Origin: JAZQNC01 sp045536155
GTDB lineage: Bacteria > Bacillota > Clostridia > Oscillospirales > CAG-272
Assembly: GCA_045536155.1 (NCBI GenBank)
Contig: JAZSMZ010000067.1
Coordinates: 1 to 43,378 of the forward strand
DNA length: 43,378 nucleotides
Reading direction: 5' to 3'
Shown: positions 32,118 to 42,500 of the stretch, piece after piece
Position numbering within the stretch: the first letter of the stretch is position 1
Layout: the number at the start of each line of letters is the position of its first letter
Translations under genes and position numbers: made by a program
Notes under the pieces: generated by a model
Seen by the model: only the letters and a program-made list of their open reading frames with translations
Databases searched by the model: none
What the model was told of the DNA's origin: nothing

Positions 32118-32879
32118 TTAGCTTTTCGAACGCTCGGAAAGCCATATCAAAAATTGTTCTTTTCTCATAATTAGTATTCTTGTTAAATCCTTTTCGCCAA
32201 GCACTGTTGTATGATATGCGTCGCAATTAAGTCCGCTATCATCCTTTAGAAAAAAAGCCGCCACAACATCAAGAAGCTTTTTTTGCTCTGTGTTATCATA
32301 GTCAAGCACTCGTCCGATACCGAGGGTTTTGTCATATTCATGAATGAAGCAAACAGCACATTCATCAAAATGCTGTATCGTATGAGACTGTACATACTGC
32401 TCTAAAATACGATATGCAGGATCGATCAGATACTCTGAACTCTTCCACGATTTAGCTTTTGGAACAAGTCCGGGAAATGTCAATTCAACGATCCCGTCAT
32501 ATTCGTTCACCGACATATCTAACTGCTCACCAGCTTTAATCAGATAATCCCGAGAGCGGATATCTGTTGCAAGATAGAGCAAATGTCTCAATCTTCGCGT
32601 GATCTGCTCACTCTTAAATGCCGATTCGCTCAATAAATAATTGCTGTTATTGGGAAGGCATTTGGGCAAATGTGGTGTTATAAGTTCGAGCCACAGTATA
32701 ATATTTTTCATCTCTTTACAAATACTTTCGATATTTTTCTTCACCGTAAATAGTGTGTTATTTGTCTCGAAAGACCCCACGTCTGATGCTTTTGGGAATA
32801 AGCCTTCATCACTATCATTAAGCAGCTCAATTTTTCCACATGATATTAATTTGTCATTGTTCTTTTTTCTTTCGCACAT
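32118..32879 (-). CDS. Hypothetical element protein
   Basis: 253 residues, soluble, no signal peptide. The central part (about 60-110) is helical with SEQITRRLRHLLYLATDIR. The C-terminal half (about 115-250) contains VELTFPGLVPKAKSWKSSEY and CAVCFIHEYD. I do not recognise a characterised family; it has the look of conserved unknown proteins of clostridial integrative elements. GAGAGG precedes ATG 32879, and a TTGTGT-17-TATAAT promoter lies upstream, so it probably heads a transcript that runs toward the recombinase. Confidence 0.7.
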   Translation of the reverse strand: MCERKKNNDKLISCGKIELLNDSDEGLFPKASDVGSFETNNTLFTVKKNIESICKEMKNIILWLELITPHLPKCLPNNSNYLLSESAFKSEQITRRLRHLLYLATDIRSRDYLIKAGEQLDMSVNEYDGIVELTFPGLVPKAKSWKSSEYLIDPAYRILEQYVQSHTIQHFDECAVCFIHEYDKTLGIGRVLDYDNTEQKKLLDVVAAFFLKDDSGLNCDAYHTTVLGEKDLTRILIMRKEQFLIWLSERSKS

Positions 32880-32912
32880 ATAAAAAGCCTCTCGCTATAT
32901 TTCTTCATACAA

Positions 32913-32941
32913 ATTATATCATATATAGAAAAATGACACAA
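32913..32941 (-). promoter_or_regulatory. Promoter of the gene at 32118
   Basis: Read on the minus strand: TTGTGT, 17 bp, TATAAT. Confidence 0.6.
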
Positions 32942-33104
32942 GGAAAGCGCCGAGTAACTTTCAAGTATGTTTTGGGCAAATTATTTTCTTGATTGGTTTT
33001 TCATGATTTATAGATTAATGGAAGAATATAAAACAAAAAAAAATCATGCACATTTGTACATGATTTTCATAATCAATATTGCCTTTTCAGCACCTTGCCG
33101 AGGC

Positions 33105-33761
33105 TTATTCAAACTGTTGATCATCCGCACAGTTTTCAGACAAAAAAGTTCCATAGATGTCTTCTTCCGCTCTATGACGCGCTTTCACAGCATCTTCATA
33201 ATTGCTGTAGGAACCAAAATACATAAGTTTTCCTTTGAACTTCAATCTAACGTGCCACTTCTGATTTCTCTTATGCCAATATACTCCTCTGGTGCCGCTT
33301 GTATTGGCTGCTGTCAGTTTCATATCCTGTATTTTTGATATCTGTGTACCGCCGATAAAACCCGCGGCCTCCTTCATTGCCAACGGAGCTGTTTCTTTCA
33401 AACACTTTTGACACATTCGTTCTTTTTTATCAGAAAGCGATCCTGTGGTTCGTAGCACAATTTCTCCACATTCGCAACGGCATTCCCATAATGTATGTAG
33501 TTGATTCCCTCTTTTTCGTTTTTCGTTTGCCTTTCTGATGACAGTCAGTTTGCCAAAAATCTGTCCTGTAAGATCTGGAGATTTCAAACAACCGCAATTG
33601 GTGACATGGCCGCTTTTAAGATTCCCGGTTGTAACAATATGTGTTTTTCCACAATCACAAAGGCAATTCCAACGTCTATGGCCTTTTTCATTGGACGGCA
33701 TCAACTCCTGAACAACAAGTTTACCAAACCTTTGTCCGATTAGATTTTCATATTCACGCAT
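33105..33761 (-). CDS. AP2-domain protein with tandem zinc-ribbon-like modules
   Basis: 218 residues. Two N-terminal Cys-rich modules (about 5-58 and 62-120: WNCLCDCGKTHIVTTGNLKS, then ECRCECGEIVLRTTGSLSDK) look like duplicated zinc ribbons. The C-terminal part (about 155-205; SGTRGVYWHKRNQKWHVRLK and FGSYSNYEDAVKARHRAEE) is an AP2/ERF DNA-binding domain. Bacterial AP2 proteins are often found in phages and mobile elements beside homing-endonuclease relatives; this one has no HNH nuclease motif. GGAG lies nine bases before the ATG. Confidence 0.85.
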   Translation of the reverse strand: MREYENLIGQRFGKLVVQELMPSNEKGHRRWNCLCDCGKTHIVTTGNLKSGHVTNCGCLKSPDLTGQIFGKLTVIRKANEKRKRGNQLHTLWECRCECGEIVLRTTGSLSDKKERMCQKCLKETAPLAMKEAAGFIGGTQISKIQDMKLTAANTSGTRGVYWHKRNQKWHVRLKFKGKLMYFGSYSNYEDAVKARHRAEEDIYGTFLSENCADDQQFE

Positions 33762-33877
33762 TTATATGCACTCCTATTTGCCATCCTCGCCCTCATATTG
33801 TGCCAATTTACGTTTTTATAAAAGCAACTATCAAATAATTACTCTTTGGCCAATGTTAAATTAAATTTTGGTTGGTA

Positions 33878-34447
33878 TCATTCAAAATGATACACGCCAA
33901 GATAAGGATTAAAAGGACTTCCACTCGCGCGTCTGGTAAGACCTTCACCGGCAATTACATCCGGATATCCAAAGCCTGCGCCATCAATAAAAAACCATAC
34001 GACTCTGTCAACTACAACATCTTCTTCATCGTAAACATTGCGAAGAAGAATAATCTTTTCTTCATCTTTAACCGCTGCGACCGCCTCGGCAAAAGTATCA
34101 TATGTAACATCTCCGATTTGCGCAGCAGGTCCCTCGGTATCCGACTCGGTTTCTACAGGATCTGTCACAACAACAATCGGCTCTGTTTCCTCTACCGTTG
34201 TTTCCTCTGCAGTTGTCTCTTCGACAGTTGTTTCTTCTGCAGTTGTCTCTTCGATAGTTGTCTCTTCTACAGTTGTCTCTTCTGCAGTTGTTTCCTCGAC
34301 AGTTGTTTCTTCTACAGTTGTTTCTTCATAATCCGTAGAAACAGGGGTTTCAGTTGTATTTACATCAACATCAATATCAGTTACCGCGCATCCTGCGGCA
34401 ACAATTACAAATACAACAGTTAAAATAAGTGCAAATATTTTTTTCAT
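33878..34447 (-). CDS. Repeat-containing lipoprotein with a surface-protein module
   Basis: 189 residues. A signal peptide with lipobox-like VAAGC puts the lipidated Cys at 20. Residues 41-85 are nine EETTx repeats, an extended acidic stalk. The C-terminal 80 residues begin AQIGDVTYDTFAEAVAAVKD and IILLRNV, the same module that recurs in the giant surface protein at 36534 (for example AQIGDAYYETLAAALDAAKS). It overlaps the upstream VanZ-like gene by four bases (ATGA), so the two are co-translated. It is anchored in the membrane; the function is unknown. Confidence 0.85.
   Translation of the reverse strand: MKKIFALILTVVFVIVAAGCAVTDIDVDVNTTETPVSTDYEETTVEETTVEETTAEETTVEETTIEETTAEETTVEETTAEETTVEETEPIVVVTDPVETESDTEGPAAQIGDVTYDTFAEAVAAVKDEEKIILLRNVYDEEDVVVDRVVWFFIDGAGFGYPDVIAGEGLTRRASGSPFNPYLGVYHFE
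34193..34327 (-). repeat. 15-bp tandem repeat encoding EETTx
   Basis: Nine imperfect 15-bp units encode the EETTV, EETTA and EETTI stalk. Copy number in such tracts can change by slippage without losing frame. Confidence 0.9.
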
Positions 34448-34956
34448 TTTACAGTCTTTCCATTATAAAATTTCTGATTCGATGAGTGAATTGATGTATG
34501 AGAACTTTTTTGAATCTTTAATGTCACAAGTAATTCTCCTATTAATACTCCGCATATCACACCGAAAAAATCAATGATCACATCCGAAACACTGCTTGTT
34601 CGCCCTGTAAAACTCTGGATAAACTCGTCAATAACCGCAACGAGCAATCCACAAAGAAGCGGCAAGGAAATATGATGGTTGCCTTTTGTATAACAAATCA
34701 AAGTTATCATTCCTGCAACCGAAAATCCCAGCAAGGCAAATTCAAGAATGTGTGATGCTTTTCGAACAAAATAATTGATATCCTCGGTAGAGATTGTGTC
34801 GTTCGAGTCAAATATCGATTCGATTAAATCCACCAGACCCTTGCTCTGTTCGTATGATTCCTCTCCGTTTTTCAATGAGTTAGAAATAATAAATACTATT
34901 GAAAACACGGTAAGGATAACAAACACGAACGCACATATTTTTATATGTTTTTTCAT
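34444..34956 (-). CDS. VanZ-like membrane protein
   Basis: 170 residues. The pattern of an N-terminal helix (about 8-28), KASHILEFALLGFSVAG, a central helix pair (about 70-120 with AVIDEFIQSFTGRTSSVSDV) and a final helix (about 125-148) fits the VanZ family, including the conserved HxxEF and DEFIQ...GR motifs. VanZ gives low-level teicoplanin resistance in Tn1546; most homologues have no known role. It is the first gene of a pair with the lipoprotein and overlaps it by four bases. GGAG precedes the ATG. Confidence 0.85.
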   Translation of the reverse strand: MKKHIKICAFVFVILTVFSIVFIISNSLKNGEESYEQSKGLVDLIESIFDSNDTISTEDINYFVRKASHILEFALLGFSVAGMITLICYTKGNHHISLPLLCGLLVAVIDEFIQSFTGRTSSVSDVIIDFFGVICGVLIGELLVTLKIQKSSHTSIHSSNQKFYNGKTVK

Positions 34957-35265
34957 GGGTTTCTCCTATCATCGGATATGACACGAAAAATTTCTCACGC
35001 CATCTTATTGACATTGAAAATGTAATACTGGCTTAATGAACGCAATCCCAGTGTTATAAATATGTAATCGGTCATCGAAAAATATGTTTTAAGCTATTAT
35101 ATTTTTTCTGCCCTGTCAGAACATACTTAAAGGGCATATTATATTCGTTGTTAAGTGGCTCCTTATCTTTTGTAAGCAAACTAATAAGGAGACTTGTTTA
35201 TTCGCGTATGTGCCAACTAATCATTATGATCATATTAAAAAGATCACATCTGTGAATTGATATAT

Positions 35266-35316
35266 AGGAGCTATTGCATGAAAAAGTGCGGCGTTTGCAC
35301 TTTTTCATGCACTCCT
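35266..35316. repeat. Long hairpin with ribosome site and ATG on its arms
   Basis: TGCATGAAAAAGTGC (35275-35289) and GCACTTTTTCATGCA (35297-35311) pair perfectly; AGGAG and CTCCT extend the stem beyond a 4-nt bulge. Because of the symmetry, each strand shows AGGAG followed by an ATGAAAAAGTGC start. Confidence 0.75.
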
Positions 35317-35325
35317 ATCCATTGA
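35278..35325 (+). CDS. Possible 15-residue Cys-rich peptide
   Basis: AGGAG, seven bases, then ATG opens MKKCGVCTFSCTPIH with three cysteines. It lies fully in the hairpin, so it may be a leader peptide, a toxin-like micro-peptide, or chance. It is the only plus-strand candidate in the accessory half. Confidence 0.25.
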   Translation: MKKCGVCTFSCTPIH

Positions 35326-35377
35326 TTGCAACGCTATTTTTTCATATGCGTATATAGATCAATTAAACCATTGACAT

Positions 35378-35396
35378 CCTGACGAACGCCGTCAGG
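35378..35396. repeat. Hairpin downstream of the PqqD-like gene
   Basis: CCTGACG and CGTCAGG pair around AACGC, 15 bp past the stop of the gene at 35411. It lacks a good T-run, so it is only a possible terminator. Confidence 0.5.
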
Positions 35397-35410
35397 AAAT
35401 CCAACGGTTT

Positions 35411-35674
35411 TTATTCGATGCAGCCGACTTTTTCCAAAGTGGAAATAAACTCGTCCACATCAGACAATGCCTGTTCGCGCTCGACATCGTATTCAGCCAA
35501 AAGCGCATCAGCCATTGCATCACGGTCGCTTCCATTTTCCAATGTTCTCCAAAGAAGAACACCGGAATCGTTTAAAGAAAGCATACCGTTAAAACTTACA
35601 GAGGCTTTCCCTACGGGTAAAACAACCCATTGAGAGGAAACCTGACGAAGGACATATCCTTCTTTAATTCTCAT
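35411..35674 (-). CDS. PqqD-like RiPP recognition protein
   Basis: 87 residues, the size of a stand-alone PqqD/RRE domain. LRQVSSQWVVLPVGKASVSF, then LNDSGVLLWRTLENGSDRD and a helical end with YDVEREQALSDVDEFISTLE are typical. Such proteins bind the leader of a ribosomally made peptide and present it to a modifying enzyme. The ATG overlaps the stop of the kinase-like gene (ATGA), and GGAGG lies seven bases before it. It is the last gene of the set that starts with the giant surface protein. Confidence 0.88.
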   Translation of the reverse strand: MRIKEGYVLRQVSSQWVVLPVGKASVSFNGMLSLNDSGVLLWRTLENGSDRDAMADALLAEYDVEREQALSDVDEFISTLEKVGCIE

Positions 35675-36396
35675 AAACCAACCTCCTTAGCAGCACGGCA
35701 CATTGTTTCATAACTAAGTAGTGCTGCATCGGTATCGGGACGATTTTCTAGCTCGAAAATCGGGATACTGCGTATGAATAAGTCAGCCATTTTCAACAAA
35801 TTGCTCATTTCCTCGGCTTCCAGTTCTCTATGCAACGTCTGCGTTAGAAACGAAGAGAACGCCTCCATACCGTCTAATTGGTGAATATGATTATAAGGTG
35901 CTCGTTTTAGAAAACAAACACCAGCCAACGGTACCTTAACATTACAATTGATACCATCCTTACCGCACCATGGCGTACCATATGCATACCAACTGCCATC
36001 GATATAGCGCAAAGCAGGCTTATCATCGTTGAAAACCTTAGCCTTTTCGCCAAATACCTGTTGCCATGTTCTTGTATGTGTGCTTTTGCCCACACCACAT
36101 GGGCCAGAAAATAAGTAGGCCTTATTATCAATCATAACAGCAGACGAATGAAGATAAAAACCCTGGAATGCAATCAACCCACGATAAAACTGATAAGCCG
36201 ATTCCATATAGGCAACTGTATTTTCACCTATCCGTTTATCATACTTATCTGCACGATAATGTTCCGAATGTATAGAGATATCGGATTGTACCGTTTCCGA
36301 ACACACATATTCCGCACAGCGGGAAGCTAAGCCTCCCGCTGTGGGAACTGAAACATATAGGTCAGCAATTTTGCAAAGTATCACTTGCTCATTCAC
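35671..36396 (-). CDS. HprK-like P-loop kinase
   Basis: 241 residues. The central region has a Walker A loop, LFSGPCGVGKSTHTRTWQ (about 110-128), and VFNDDKPALRY, the acidic motif seen in HPr kinase relatives. The N-terminal 80 residues are of unknown fold. Related kinases occur in lasso-peptide clusters, where PadeK of the paeninodin cluster phosphorylates the precursor's C-terminal Ser. The start is GTG 36396, immediately after the stop of the 39-residue peptide gene. Nucleotide binding is well supported; the substrate is inferred from neighbours. Confidence 0.83.
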   Translation of the reverse strand: MNEQVILCKIADLYVSVPTAGGLASRCAEYVCSETVQSDISIHSEHYRADKYDKRIGENTVAYMESAYQFYRGLIAFQGFYLHSSAVMIDNKAYLFSGPCGVGKSTHTRTWQQVFGEKAKVFNDDKPALRYIDGSWYAYGTPWCGKDGINCNVKVPLAGVCFLKRAPYNHIHQLDGMEAFSSFLTQTLHRELEAEEMSNLLKMADLFIRSIPIFELENRPDTDAALLSYETMCRAAKEVGL

Positions 36397-36516
36397 TTAA
36401 AAGATACTGCTTTCCAGACCGATTTCACCGTCGATGAAACCATCTCCGTCCGCAATTCTTTCTTGAATATCAAGAGAAACTATAATAACTTCAGGTTTTT
36501 CGTATTCTTTTTTCAT
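36397..36516 (-). CDS. 39-residue RiPP-precursor-like peptide
   Basis: The peptide begins MKKEYEKPEVIIVSLDIQER, has a Gly/Asp-rich middle (ADGDGFIDGE) and ends IGLESSIF. The opening K-x-Y-x-KPEV-x-I-V is like that of many small precursor-like peptides found beside PqqD proteins in Clostridia. It has a strong AAAGGAGG site (36527-36534), which overlaps the stop codon of the giant surface protein, and its stop abuts the GTG of the HprK-like kinase. It has no Cys, so Cys-based modifications are excluded. Two adjacent Ser near the C-terminus could be kinase targets (inference). Confidence 0.75.
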   Translation of the reverse strand: MKKEYEKPEVIIVSLDIQERIADGDGFIDGEIGLESSIF

Positions 36517-36533
36517 TCTATTGCATCCTCCTT

Positions 36534-39500
36534 TTAGTTTATTTCAGCAGAGGAGTTAACGCCTATGTTGGATACAACAACAGCCGAAACACCCAGAATA
36601 TTGTAACCTTCTGTACCGGTCAATGTTAATGTAAACATCTGTCCATATTTACCTCCAATGGGGTTATAGCTTTCGATATATTTTTTAACCATTTCATCGG
36701 TGAATACAAACTTTTGAGTGCCACCTTCTACATTTCCTGTCGCTTTCGACCATGAAACATGAATCTCAATGGAAACTCCGCTTACATTTTTACCTGTAGT
36801 CAACAGTTCATGTGTAGCTTCACTGAACAGGGGCTGGAACACATATTTACCATTGGATATCGCCACATTGAATTCAATCTCTACAAACTTATATCCATCT
36901 ACAGTACAAACAGGCATCTGCTCGTTGTTGTTGGCAAGTTTAATATTGTCTTTCTCTATAACAAGCAAGCCGGTCTTTTCGTCGCTACTGTCAATCACGT
37001 GGTTTCCGTTGAATGCTACGAGATATGCAGTTTCCAATGTCTTACCGTTCAGGTCTAAGGTTATACCCTTAGTGATCATTACGGTGCTTCCCACAGTATC
37101 TACTAGCAACTTAACAGTATCACCAGATTTCGCAGCGTCGAGTGCGGCTGCGAGGGTTTCATAGTAAGCGTCACCGATCTGAGCTACAGGGTCAAATATA
37201 TCTTCGGTGATAGTATCGCCGGAAATATTGATATGATGTCCTGTACCGCTACCGATATCGGAGCCGTCAGGCGTATTATTGTTCAGAATCAGCTTAACGG
37301 TGTTGCCTTCCTTTGCATCGCCGTTTGCTACACCGTCAAAGTAACCGATAAGGTAACCTACGATAGCATTACCGGTTACATTTGCCTTTTCAGAGGCGGT
37401 GTTGCCAAGGAGAGTAAGTTTTCCGGTGCTGTCAACAGTGTTCCAGTTGGTGGCAGGAAGCTCGGTGTTGACTTCACCGATGAGACCACCTGCGATTTCA
37501 GTTGCATAAACCTTACCGCTTGCAGAGCATCCGTTGAATTCAACAAATACACTCTTACCGTCACCGGACATACCGTTCTTACCGGCAAATCCACCGGCAA
37601 CAGTACCGGAGATGTCACCGGTTGCAGAGCAATCGGTAAAGGTGTACTTATGCGTAGAGTATGCCTGCGTAGCACCTACGAAGCCGCCTGCAATGCCGGT
37701 GCAAGTGATATCAACATCAGCAGAAGCATTGTAGTATTCACAAGCACGTCCTCCAACCTGACCTGCAAAACCACCGTAAATACCGTCAGCACCCTTGATA
37801 GTACCAGCAGCAGAGCATCCGTCGAAGCCCTTTACAGTACCTGCGGAGGTAGTACCGTTGTTCCATGCGATGAAGCCGCCGACAGTCTGAGAGGTTCCCT
37901 CAGCAGCGGTTACATCAAGACCGGTAACGTGGCAGTCTACGAAATAGTTGGAGTGGCTGTTGTAAGTATCGGAGCCGAAGAAGCCGCCGACCTCGGAGCC
38001 GGTGCCGTTCAGGGTGATCGTGATAGCGTCAACGTCACAGTCAACAAAGTAGTTCTGGAGAACGTATTCAGTACCGTCAATGATCTGAACAGTTCCTTCA
38101 AGCCAGTGTGCATTGTTACCTGTAACACCGGCATCCCAAACGTGTGCACGGCCGTATGCGGTGTGACCGCCGATGACGTTGCCGGTGCCGTTTACGGTGT
38201 AAACTGCATTCTTAACGTCAACATTGCCGAGCTGAGACTTCCATGCATAACCGGTTACGGAACCGATGAGACCATCGTTGCCGTTTGCAGTTACGTTGAT
38301 GCCGTCGATGGTGATGTCTTCGAGAACGTTCCAATACTGGAGGTTACCTGCGACTGCACCAACGCGTGCATTGTCTGCGCCAACGGTGAAGTTAACATCT
38401 TTGAGAGTGAAATCGTGGAGATAAGCCTTTTCAATCAGACCGAACAGACCCATGCGTGCGCCCTGAGTCTGGGTCAGATTGCTGATAGTATGGCTCTGAC
38501 CGTCGAACTCGCCTGCGAAGTATACGTCCTCGCCGCCGATGGGAGACCATTCGATACCTGCGAGGTCGATGTCCGCGTCGAGCGTAATGGTCTTGCCGGC
38601 GTACGTTTCGCCTGCGGTAACCAGTTCTGCAAATCTCAGCAGATCATCCTTGTTACGGATCACGAGATCCCATTCCTTGATGCCGTATGTGCCGTCGCCG
38701 TTGTCTTTAGCCATAAAGCCAAGTTCACAGCCGTTGGTTTCAGACTCAGCACTACCGTTTGCAGTATCAAAGAACTTGACATTTTCGGGATTGAAGTTGA
38801 TAAATGTACCGTCGGAGATGACCATCTTGGTAGCATCCTGATCAATACCTACACCGTTGTTGGTGGTAGGCTTGCTGGAGCCGTTCCAGCCCAGCAGATA
38901 ATCGGAATCCTTCTGCTCGAAGGTACCGCCGGTGATGTTCATTGTACCGCCGTGGGAGGGATACAGGAAGATGTTGCTTGCACCGCAGGTCTTACAAGGA
39001 TAATTCGTCCATGTACCACCTTCGATGGTGCCGACAGCATCTACGCCGACCACGTACATACCGGTACCCATGCCGTATACGTCGACCTTACCGGTACCGA
39101 CACTGTCCTTAACAGTGAAGCCGGAGGTTTCACCGGCATTACCGGTAATGGTTACCATGAACAGGGATACCTGACGCTTGTTGCAGTAGTCATCGTGATG
39201 TGCATCCCAGGTGATGCTGTGACCGTTCAGGTCAAGTACAACGCCGGGCTTGGTGATGTGGAACACAGCACCGTTGCCGTGTACTTCAGTGTACTTGCCG
39301 TTGCCGTTGGAGGGGAGCACGAGTGCATTGACAAGTTCGTAATCGGTGATAACGATATCCCGATCAAGGGTTACGTCGTTACCGGCAAGGAGTTCTGCCT
39401 TGATCCACTTGATGTAATCTATAGCCAGTGTATAAACACCGTCTGCATACTGAACCTTGTAACCTTCAACATTGGTAGTTACATTGAGACCTTCAGGAGC

Positions 39501-42500
39501 TGTCAGGGTTGCTGTAGCATCGGTCAGAATGATCTTATGACCGTTGCAGTTAAGTGTAAATTCGCCGCAGTCCAGAACAAGGTCTTTTCCGATATTGTTG
39601 ATTTCAACATCCTCGCTCAGTTCGACGTTTGCCAAAAGAGTGATGGGGCTGTCCTTCTGAGCAACAGCTGCTGCGAATGCCTCATCAATGGTGGCATAAC
39701 CAACTTTCTTGGGGGCGTAGTACGGACCGGTGGTCATGCCGGTATTGACATACGCGACTGCTCCGTCCTTAACAGTCCATGTGCCGTCGGTGGTGTTTGC
39801 AACAACGTAGCAGGTCTTGTCAACAACTGCTTCGTTGCTCCAATGCTGACGGTTGATATCAGCGTTGAAGGTACCACCGGTGATGAGTACATGGTGATCG
39901 CCTGCACCTAGAACATTGAAGATCCATGGCTTGCCGTTTTCACCTGTGCCTACATTACCGAGGGTGAAGGTACCATCCTTGACGGTAACTGCTGCGTCGG
40001 TGTAGCCGCCGGAGTAGACGAGGGAGTCGCTTGCCTTATCGAGCGTGTAAGTACCGTTTTCGATAATAATGGTGCAATCATCTTCATAGTTTGCAATCAG
40101 CGAGTAAACCTTATTTGTTGCGGTTACGTTTACAGTACCGTTGCCGGTGAGAGTCAAGTGACCGCCGTTATCGGTGGAGAATACACCAACCAGCATCGTG
40201 TTGGTTCCGGTGTATTCGCCGGAGATGGTCTTGCCGTTCAGGTCGATGGTTACGGACTTGCCTTCCACGAGGAAGTAGGTGTCGTAACTGCCGTCCAGAA
40301 CCTGCAGCTCGGTATTTGCAAGATCGATGTCAGCGAGAACAGTGATGGTATCGCCGTCCTGTGCAGCGTCGATTGCAGCCTGGATGCTGGTGTAGGTGGT
40401 GTCGCCGATCTTTGCAACGGGTTCATCGCCAATCCATTTTGCATAGTAGGTCTTTACGCTGCTGTTAAGCGCAGTGTATGCTTCGCCGGTAAGTTCAGCG
40501 TTGTCATACCAACCGCCGAATTCAGCGCCGTCCTTGTATGCAGTCTCAACGAGATGGAAATTGCCGCCGCCTGCTGCATCATCTACCAGAGCGGCATATT
40601 CGGGAGAAGTACCGCCGTTGAGGTAGTATGTGTAGCCGTTTACTGTATCGGTGAAATTGTCCATCTTTTCGAGGAACAGAATATTCTGTGCACCGCCAAC
40701 ATAGGTGTTGCCGATACCGCCGGTTACCGTTCCGGTGGAGGTGCTGTTGATCAGTTCTACAACACCGCCGTAAGAAATCAGACCGCCGGCATAAACAGCA
40801 GAGTTGGGGTTGTTCACAACAACGTTACCAGTGTTCTCGCAATCCTTTGCGATCAGCCATGCGCCTGCGGAATAGTAGCCTGCGCCAATACCGGCTGCAT
40901 GGGTTTCGCCGTTTGCCGTTACAGTGATCGTACCGGAGTTCTTACAACCGTCAAATACGATCTTCAGTCTCTGGCCGGCTGCCTGGTTGTGATCGCGGCC
41001 GAGAATACCGCCTGCGCTGGGTGCACCGCCGCCAAGGGAGGTGATGTCACCGGTGTTTACGCAGTTCTTGAAGGTAACCGTTCCGCGCATGGTAACCAGA
41101 TAGTTTCCTTCGCGGGCGCTGTTCATCAGACCGAGAATACCGCCTGCTTCGCGTGCTTCAGTGGTAACATCAGCAGCATTGGAGCAGTTTTCAATGGTAA
41201 TGTCAACTGCGGGCTGGCTCAGCTGAGAGTCCATATGACCGATCAGACCGCCCATGTTGTTGGAAGCCTTGACGGTACCGCTGAGAACGTGGCAGTTGGA
41301 AATTACACTTGTCTTTTCGTTTGCGGGGACGTAATAACCGATGAGAGCTGCAATGCCGGAACCGTAAACCTCGTTACCTGCACTGTCAGTGCGGGTTCCG
41401 CAGTCGATGTCAACATTTGCAAATTTTACATTGGAAATGTTCGCGCCGTATACATAACCAAACAGACCGAAGCTGTACTCGGTGCTGCCGGTTTCGGCGG
41501 AGTCGGGAATATAACCGTTAGAAGTCAGGCCGGTGATGGTGTGATTGTCGCCATCGAAGTTACCGGCAAACATCTTGACGCCGTCGGTAGTAGGAGTCTT
41601 ATCATAGTTGCTTGTACCGATCGGAATCCAAATTTCATTCGAAAGGTCAATGTCAGCAGTCAGCTTGACATACTGACCTGCATAAGTATTGCCTTCGTTG
41701 ACAGAATCACGGAATGCTTTGAGTTCCTTGAGATTGCTGATAATGAAAGGATCGGTTTCTGTACCGGAACCGGAAAGAACAATGTCTTCCTTAACGCTCC
41801 ATGTACCGTTCTTATTTACAGCCTTGTAGCCTTCAGCTACATATGTAGAAGGATCCTGGTCGAAGGTACCGCCGGTGATCGACATCGTACCGCTTACACC
41901 GAGGGTAGCATTCTTACCGCCGGAGAAGTTACCGCCGGTGATGGTAGCCTTAGCACCTGCCTGAACACAAACGGCAGAGCCGCTGTCCATGGTAGTGCCC
42001 TTCGGGCCAACGAATGTACCGGCGTTGATCGTTACATCGGCTGCGCCGGAAATGTTAACCGAATGACGGGTACCTGTTGTCGAAGTCAGCTTGTACTCGC
42101 CGCCTTCGATGGTTGCGATAACAGCACCGTCGATACGAACGCCGTGACGAGCGCTGGAAACATTCACGTCAGTCAGCGTGAGGCTGCCTGCGTTGATTTC
42201 GATTGCGCTGACGGAGGCATTGGTGTTCTTGATAGTACCGTTCTGAACAGTCAGATCTGCATTGGGAGCAAGAATGCTGCCGGTCAGAGTCTTGCCGTTG
42301 AGATCGAGAACAACAGTTGCGTCTGCAGGAACGTTTGCAGTTGCAGTTACGTTCTTAATCAGCGTAACAGTCTCGCCGTTCTTTGCAGCCTCAAATGCAT
42401 CTTCAAGGTCACAATAGGTTGTGAGACCAACATTAGCTACGGTGTAGTCTTTAGATGTACCGTTGTTGTTCGCATAGAACATGTCCATTACTTCTTTGCT

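Larger units (their letters stand above)
34957..35410. other. 454-bp intergenic region with nested hairpins
   Basis: No ordinary gene is visible. It holds an inverted repeat CTCCTTAT/ATAAGGAG (35159-35166 and 35184-35191), the long hairpin at 35266-35316 and the hairpin at 35378-35396. No strong promoter for the VanZ-like gene could be placed. Confidence 0.6.

Noticed and set aside
34193..34327. Regular 15-bp repeats, considered as a CRISPR or iteron array
   Set aside because: They have no spacers, stay in frame and encode EETTx units of a lipoprotein stalk.
36397..36516. The 39-residue peptide as a classical lasso or Cys-based RiPP precursor
   Set aside because: It has no Cys and no visible lasso-type leader end; no cyclase genes are nearby. 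Kept only as RiPP-precursor-like.
37233..39911. An 892-codon plus-strand frame opposite the giant surface protein
   Set aside because: The minus frame has clear domain repeats; the plus frame mirrors its codon bias, has no family features and no ribosome site. It is an antisense shadow.
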